Source: Hevea brasiliensis (Eukaryota > Streptophyta > Magnoliopsida > Malpighiales > Euphorbiaceae). From it: DNA of 64,000 nt. Each line of letters opens with the position of its first letter. The first letter of the stretch is position 1. Positions 58,201 to 64,000 of the stretch are shown here, one piece after another. The stretch lies in NCBI RefSeq assembly GCF_030052815.1, contig NC_079499.1:83987183-84051182 (forward strand). The letters are read 5' to 3'. The notes beneath the pieces were generated by a model. The model had not been told where the DNA came from, searched no databases, and was given only the letters and a program-made list of their open reading frames with translations. A program made the translations under genes and the position numbers.

Positions 58201-58470
58201 CGATCTTTTGAAAATAAAGACTTTATTTTGTCGGTTATCATCTTATTATTTTTGCATTGATTATTTTTCCGATCTCTAATGTGGTTATCCGATCGATTCT
58301 TTACGAATGACACTTAGTGATCCTTTATTCAAAATTTTTAACTTATTATGCCGATCTCTAATAAACCGATCTCGAACATTCGGATATTTGAGAGAAGTGT
58401 CGAAACATTGTCGAGTCCCACCAATCGATGCATTGCCTAGAACCTCGCGAGCATTAAATGCTCGGACTAG

Positions 58471-58478
58471 TATAAATA
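58471..58478 (+). promoter_or_regulatory. Putative TATA box of the antisense LTR gene (copy C)
   Basis: TATAAATA in ggactagtataaatagggg, about 160 bp before ATG 58632. Position and context match copy A. Confidence 0.5.
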
Positions 58479-58631
58479 GGGGTGGGAGGATTAGCGGTTG
58501 TTCTCTCATTCCATTTTCAATCCCTGCTCACAACTTGAAGTTCTCTCATTTTCTCCGGTCTCTCCGCGCCGATCGGACTCGGTAAGGACTTTGATCTTCT
58601 TTCTTGTTTAAGTTCTTTGTTTCTTTTAAAA

Positions 58632-60494
58632 ATGAGCGGTGCAGAAGGTCGAGAGCGGCGAGCCCTCCTTCCATTCAGTTCTCATGGTCATCGTCGACGA
58701 AGAAGAGCGATCGGGCCCAGCGTGCAACCTAAACCCCTAGGGTCTCTGCTCCAGTCGAGTCGGGTCATACCATCAAGGCTTGCACCACCTTCAAGAGAGA
58801 GACCCTTCCTATAGACGAGCTTCCGTCGGTTCTTCGAGAATCCGATCTGCAATCGTTTGTTCAAGAATACAATATTTGTCTGATTCATATGAGTGATCAA
58901 GTGCCATGGCGATCTTCGTGTCGATCACTCTTTTGAAGAGAATGACATGGTCATGGTGTACGAGGAAACGATTAAAGGCCGGTCCGAGGTTCCCTCTAGT
59001 CGATTTCTATAAGGAGGTCCTAAAACTTCACCGAGCATCCATTGTTCAAATCCACCCCAACTCGTGGCGGATCTTGGTAGCTTTCGAGGTCTATGCCGAG
59101 CTAAGGGAATCGGACCTACGGCTAAGGTGTTCGCCGAGCTGCACGGACTAACTCGCGAAAGGATGGCGAACACTGGTTCTTTCGGTGAAGCCTCGTTGCG
59201 GACTCTTTTCCGATCGCCTCATCCCTTAAGAATTGGAAGAACCGATTCTTCATTACGAGGAGTAAAGATCCGAGCCATGCTTTGAGGACTTTCCTCGTAG
59301 GTGGTGGTACCAGGGCCCTCGCTCAAGCACATTACCACGAGTCAAGAGGAAAGCTTGATAGTGATGGAGTGAAAAGTCGGGCCGCCACTCTAAAATATTC
59401 TGTCCAAATGCGGTGGCCGAATCGCACCATTGGACCATGCAATCGATCACCGCCGAGATCGCGAACTTCCTCTCGACCTCGGCATTGGTATTTTCTATAT
59501 CTCAGTTCTCGGGACCTTAGCGATCTCACTAACCTCTTTTACGTGCGGTATGGCGGGTGGTGAGGGTTCTAGGAAGCGGAAGAAGGAAGAGAGATCTCGG
59601 AAGGTAAAGGAGATGAAGCGTTGAACGTCTTCAAACACGATCACGAACACGGGAGATACAAAGAGACCCGCCTCAACCTTGGTCCGCGACCATTGAGGTC
59701 GAGATCTCCTCCTAGATCGGAAGAGCGGCCGCCTCTCTCGATTATTCCAAGCACGGAAGGAGCCTTCTCAATCTTACGGAGGACCTCTTCTCGTGGCACT
59801 CGAATCTTGATCATTGCTTGAAGAATAACCGACTGTTAGGGAGAACTCCGATTTTGCCAAAGTCACGGGATCTACCATCTTCTTTCAAGAGGATCGGGAC
59901 AGCTATCCTGAGAATGGTCTCGATGATATCTTGACTCGAACCATGAGCCTAAACGTGGAGTGTCTGGTGAACCAGACCATGATTCGGGAAAAGATTCAGC
60001 GTCTGGGTAAGGAGGTTGGGAAGAAAAATCAGGAATTGACTTCCCTCCGATCCCAACTCTCATCCGCTCGGGATTATATATCTCAAGTCGAGGGACGGGC
60101 GAAGTACCATGAAGACCAGCTGGCCGAAAGATCTCGTGACTTGGCTGAAAGTGAACGGGCTCTCAGAGAAGTCCAGGCACTTCAGGCCAACGAAGCCGCT
60201 CAGGTCGCTCAACTTGTAGAGGAGCTTAACGCGAAGGATAAGGAGCTTTCGGAGAAAGACAAAGAGCTCAAGGAAAAGGATGAAGAGATGGTGTCGGGAA
60301 TAGCCGGAGCCTATGTGAATGCTCATAAGGATCTCTTGGCCGAACTTCAAAAGCGCTATCCTGAAGAGGACTTCTCTTGGATGGACGACCTGGCTCCCGG
60401 GGGCGATGGTGAAGATAGTGAGGGGGAGGGCGAGGAAGAGAGAGAGAGTGAGCAGAATGTAAATCAGGCTGGGGGTGATCCCCCAGCCGAATAA
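58632..60494 (+). pseudogene. LTR-embedded antisense gene, PF04195-like (copy C)
   Basis: Full-length copy starting MSGAEGRERRA (58632). Exon 1 is fragmented by many small deletions but recognisable (VDFYKEVLKLHRASIVQIHPN; NSWRILVA-type segment). The intron donor GGTATTTTC is kept near 59485, but the acceptor has decayed from GTGCAG to GTGCGG (just before ATG 59549). Exon 2 (from MAGGEGSRKRKK) has early frame breaks. Its C-terminal 187 codons (59931-60494) are open: MSLNVECLVNQTMIREKIQR, a long coiled coil (KELSEKDKELKEKDEEM), RYPEEDFSWMDDLAP and an acidic tail ending GDPPAE. No catalytic motif is recognised. Confidence 0.7.
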
Positions 60495-61078
60495 CTTGTA
60501 CAAATTATGAAATGAAATGGAATATCTCTTTTGTTCAATGAATGATTGTGATCGGAAAATTTTAAACCATTGTTTGTCTGAGTATTTGATTGTATAAGCA
60601 CAGCAAAACAAAAACTAAATGTGATTATTAATCTAAGTATAAAAGATCGGAAAGCACTTTAAGCATGAGATCGGTAGGGAAGAAATGCTGAACGGAACTT
60701 GATTGAAAATTTAACTCGAACACTTAAGATCGGAATCCTCATTAAATCGAACCAAAACTTTAGCTCTTAAACTTTCGAAAAGGAGGTCGGCAATAAAACT
60801 GGTAGGAAAAGATCTAGTGCCAGTTCATTTTATTTATCAACAGAGATCAGGAATATACTTGACAGGTCCGGAAATTCGACAACGGGTTTGGGAGGTCGGT
60901 AAATGATTTGAGAGATCGGCGAGGCTTTAATGAATGTGAGGACTTAGCATTGATTCAATCCTTTGTGAGGAGAGATCGGAAATGTGACCGCCTATCAAAG
61001 AGGGATCGGAAACGTGATTAGCTGTTCAAAGAAGAATTTTTATTGATTCTAGGGGTCGGCCAAAATATGGTGTCGACA

Positions 61079-61094
61079 GCTGCCCCTCTTTACA
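61079..61094 (-). promoter_or_regulatory. Polypurine tract of element C
   Basis: Minus strand TGTAAAGAGGGGCAGC directly precedes the LTR start TGTCGACACC. This identifies 54957-61078 as a 3' LTR in minus orientation. Confidence 0.7.
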
Positions 61095-61205
61095 TAATTT
61101 CTATTAAAGGAAAAATTTCCGTATAGGAAATATGCAAAGATTCCGACTCATATTTTGGACGATTAGGTGTTTGAAGTTAAGGAACTAAAGCACACCTAAG
61201 TTAAT

Positions 61206-62733
61206 GACCTCGAAAATTAAAATCAACTTGGATCTAGAAACCAGAGGTTGATAACAGGAATGTAAATTGCATGAAATTAAAATCAACTTAGATCAAGGAA
61301 CCAGAGGTTGATAACAGAAATGTAAATTGCATGAAATTAAAATCAACTTAGATCAAGGAACCAGAGGTTGATAACAGAAATGTAAATTGCATGAAATTAA
61401 AATCAACTTAGATCAAGGAACCAGAGGTTGATAACAGAAATGTAAATTGCATGAAATTAAAATCAACTTAGATCAAGGAACCAGAGGTTGATAACAGAAA
61501 TTAAAATTGCATGAAATTAAAATCAACTTAGATCAAGGAACCAGAGGTTGATAACAGAAATTAAAATTGCATGAAATTAAAATCAACTTAGATCAAGGAA
61601 CCAGAGGTTGATAACAGAAATTAAAATTGCATGAAATTAAAATCAACTTAGATCAAGGAACCAGAGGTTGATAACAGAAATGTAAATTGCATGAAATTAA
61701 AATCAACTTAGATCAAGGAACCAGAGGTTGATAACAGAAATTAAAATTGCATGAAATTAAAATCAACTTAGATCAAGGAACCAGAGGTTGATAACAGAAA
61801 TTAAAATTGCATGAAATTAAAATCAACTTAGATCAAGGAACCAGAGGTTGATAACAGAAATTAAAATTGCATGAAATTAAAATCAACTTAGATCAAGGAA
61901 CCAGAGGTTGGTAAATGAAATTAAAATTGCATGAAATTAAAATCAACTTAGATCAAGGAACCAGAGGTTGATAACAGAAATTAAAATTGCATGAAATTAA
62001 AATCAACTTAGATCAAGGAACCAGAGGTTGATAACAGAAATTAAAATTGCATGAAATTAAAATCAACTTAGATCAAGGAACCAGAGGTTGATAACAGAAA
62101 TTAAAATTGCATGAAATTAAAATCAACTTAGATCAAGGAACCAGAGGTTGATAGCAGGAATTTAAATTGCATGAAATTAAAATCAACTTAGATCAAGGAA
62201 CCAGAGGTTGATAGCAGGAAATGTAAATTGCATGAAATTAAAACCAGATGATGTAGATTGCATGAAATTAAAATCAACTTAGATCAAGGAACCAGAGGTT
62301 GATAGCTGGAATTTAAATTGCGTGAAATTAAAATCAACTTAGATCAAGGAACCAGAGGTTGATAGCAGGAAATGTAAATTGCAGGAAATTAAAATCAACT
62401 TAGATCAAGGAACCAGAGGTTGATGGTGGAAATGTGAATTGCATGAAATTAAAATCAACTTAGATCAAGGAACCAGAGGTTGATAGCAGGAATTTAAATT
62501 GCATGAAATTAAAATCAACTTAGATCAAGGAACCAGAGGTTGATAGCAGGAAATGTAAATTGCATGAAATTAAAACCAGATGATGTAGATTGCATGAAAT
62601 TAAAATCAACTTAGATCAAGGAACCAGAGGTTGATAGCTGGAATTTAAATTGCGTGAAATTAAAATCAACTTAGATCAAGGAACCAGAGGTTGATAGCAG
62701 GAAATGTAAATTGCAGGAAATTAAAATCAACTT
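61206..62733. repeat. 60-bp tandem array, about 25 units, in the 3' UTR of element C
   Basis: Unit core: aaaatcaacttagatcaagg, then aaccagaggttgata, then a variable part and attgcatgaaatt. The period is exactly 60 bp from about 61261 to 62160. The variable part alternates between tgtaaattg and ttaaaattg types in blocks. From about 62160 the units change (gatagcagga, gatagctgga), and a truncated unit with accagatgatgtagattg occurs twice 332 bp apart (62243 and 62575), showing a higher-order duplication. Internal stops and the period of 20 codons give no credible protein. Confidence 0.95.
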
Positions 62734-62968
62734 ACAAGGCAAGTCTAACCCTGACGCATGAAGTTCTTTCCCTGACGAAGTGTACTTAACAAGATACCGA
62801 AGGCCGATGATTAATGGAAAAGGAGTTGCAAGACTTGGCCCATGACCATCAAGGCTTCAAATGCCCCTCTTCTGTTCCCGATTTTCTTCTTATTTTATGG
62901 AAAGCGCCCTTGCGAATTTTCACTTTCCTTACGTCTATTTGACTAGAAGCGCCCTTCCGGGTTTTCAC

Positions 62969-63009
<41 letters not shown>

Positions 63010-63685
63010 ATAACTCACTTTTTCAGGATGCCCTTTCGGGTTTTCATCCTTCACTCATTTTGCAGTAGGCGCCCTCTCAGGTTTTCACCCTTTTTCACAC
63101 ATTTTGCTAGGAGCGCCCTTTCGGGTTTTCACTCCTACATTTTTTCTTTTTTTTTTTTTTTTTTTTTTTTTTCCAACTTCCCATATCAATAGGTTGTGTT
63201 CACTGCTTAGTCATTCCCTATAATTCTCAATGCAATGTATATAAAGTTACCTGTGTTTAAATTCTTAACTCACAATAAAGCATTAACAAGTTAACAGCGC
63301 ATGTTCCAAGGTAAATGGGCTAATGGAATATGAGAAAAATATGGTTTTTAATAGCAAAGAATAAGAATATGAATTTGGAAGAAAGAGAAATCTCACGAAT
63401 TCCTTCATTAACTTTTCTAGACCCTTTACTGCCCCAAATACTAATAGTTTGAGAAGAATCCTTGTGCCATGGTCACTTGCTACCTTTTGACTCCATTTTA
63501 CGTTCTCAATAAGGTTTCATGTTGCTAGGCGCATCCTTTGAGATTTTCAATCCCGATAACTCACTTTTTCAGGATGCCCTCTCGAGTTTTCATCCTTCAC
63601 TCATTTTGCAGAAGGCGCCTTCTCAGGTTTTCACCCTCTTTCACACATTTTGCTAGGAGCGCCCTTTCGGGTTTTCACTCCTACA

Positions 63686-63715
<30 letters not shown>
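62734..63715. repeat. GCGCCCTTTCGGGTTTTCAC-type repeats and poly-T tracts
   Basis: The motif gcgcccttYcgggttttcac recurs about nine times (near 62908, 62950, 63031, 63070, 63113, 63530, 63575, 63617 and 63660), with T runs at 62972-63008, 63141-63172 and 63686-63713. A block of about 160 bp from gataactcactttttcagga to the T run occurs twice (from about 63008 and 63554). On the minus strand this reads poly-A tracts alternating with GTGAAAACCCGAAAGGGCGC. It is part of the 3' untranslated region of element C. Confidence 0.8.
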
Positions 63716-63716
<1 letters not shown>

Positions 63717-64000
63717 TTCAAGTCCCACATTTTGTAGTATTTTCCTTCGATATAAGATCTCTTGGTTGGAGCTCCCGAGATTGTTCATTCTTATTCAAGC
63801 GCCCTGGCCTTTCTTCTTTGGTATATCGTCCATGGTAGATTTCGAATCTTGTTTTGACCTATTCGATTTCATCTAGCTCTGTTCTCCATTAAGATTCACA
63901 GCGAAGGAATTTCCATCTTGATTGGCAAAACTGCTTGCATATATGGAGTTGCCCTAATCAGTCATCTTTTCGATCATTCATTTGAGATTCTTGTTTACAA
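63716..64000. other. Internal sequence of element C at the window edge
   Basis: No coding frame or repeat unit that I can support. It continues the 3' untranslated part of the element towards pol, which would lie right of the window. Confidence 0.4.

Larger units (their letters stand above)
54957..61078 (-). repeat. Giant 3' LTR (6.12 kb) of element C
   Basis: Colinear with LTR A. Minus strand starts TGTCGACACC (61078), directly preceded by the purine tract AAAGAGGGGCAGC, and ends TTGCGACA (54957). It carries the same layout: antisense gene (58632-60494), two plus-strand TATA boxes, one minus-strand TATA box, palindromic units and hairpin array. It lies in direct orientation to LTR A about 50 kb away. 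Confidence 0.78.
54957..64000 (-). mobile_element. Tat/Ogre-like element C, 3' part
   Basis: Minus-strand element seen from its 3' end: giant 3' LTR (54957-61078), purine-rich tract, a 3' untranslated region with a 60-bp tandem array, and T-rich/GCGCCC repeats up to the window edge. No pol is visible. It cannot be the partner of element A: A shows a 5' LTR and C a 3' LTR in the same orientation, with the missing halves on opposite outer sides. It inserted into LTR fragment L4. Confidence 0.72.

Noticed and set aside
61206..62733. CRISPR-like regular repeat array
   Set aside because: The 60-bp units are contiguous with no unique spacers, there is no cas gene, and the setting is a plant retroelement 3' region. 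It is a tandem repeat.

Overview
This window is plant nuclear DNA, almost certainly from a eudicot. It consists of nested, decayed LTR retrotransposons and I found no host gene. The elements belong to plant lineages: Ty3/gypsy of Tat/Ogre type, Ty3/gypsy chromoviruses of Tekay/Del type with the plant initiator-Met primer site TGGTATCAGAGC, and Ty1/copia. Every long coding frame is retroelement-derived and broken by stops or frameshifts. I cannot name the species; a Euphorbiaceae tree is only a guess. The setting looks like gene-poor, probably pericentromeric, heterochromatin.

Left part (1-17038). Positions 1-10524 are the 5' part of a minus-strand Tat/Ogre-like element (A). From right to left it has a giant 5' LTR (4766-10524), a leader, an extra ORF1 (DUF7745-like) and gag running off the left edge. 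To its right lies a nest: A sits in a copia LTR (10525-11610), which sits in another giant LTR of A's family (B, 11611-13645), which sits in a Tekay-like LTR (E0, 13646-13770), which sits in the 3' LTR of an older Tekay-like element (13771-21210).

Middle part (17039-32693). A 5' LTR (17039-21210) is followed by only about 195 bp of internal DNA and then an unlike LTR (21406-24972), so this looks like a recombinant three-LTR chain. Then come the 5' LTR and gag start of a plus-strand Tekay-like element (25033-28265), a Helitron-like AT-rich insertion, a truncated plus-strand copia element (29052-32347) and an unclassified fragment.

Right part (32694-64000). A Tekay-like 3' LTR (E2) is split by a copia solo LTR (33860-35961, target duplication GTACT) and by a nearly full-length minus-strand Tekay-like chromovirus (36925-52285, target duplication TCCAA/TCTAA). 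The chromovirus leader in turn carries a solo LTR (45352-48487, target duplication GTAAT). A further LTR fragment (53550-54956) is interrupted by a second Tat/Ogre-like element (C), whose 3' LTR is 54957-61078 and whose 3' untranslated region holds a 60-bp tandem array.

The most unusual material is in the giant Tat/Ogre-like LTRs (A, B, C). Each carries, antisense to the retroelement, a gene copy encoding a protein like the 'putative gypsy type transposon' family (PF04195-like), with a coiled-coil tail and one short conserved intron. The LTR's own TATA box lies on the minus strand at 6527-6534 (A) and 56903-56910 (C). This would put the antisense gene in U3. An array of hairpin units whose arms partly co-vary would fall in R-U5, the transcribed leader. 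A second structure, a small hairpin with compensated stems, recurs at the same site in the Tekay-like LTRs.
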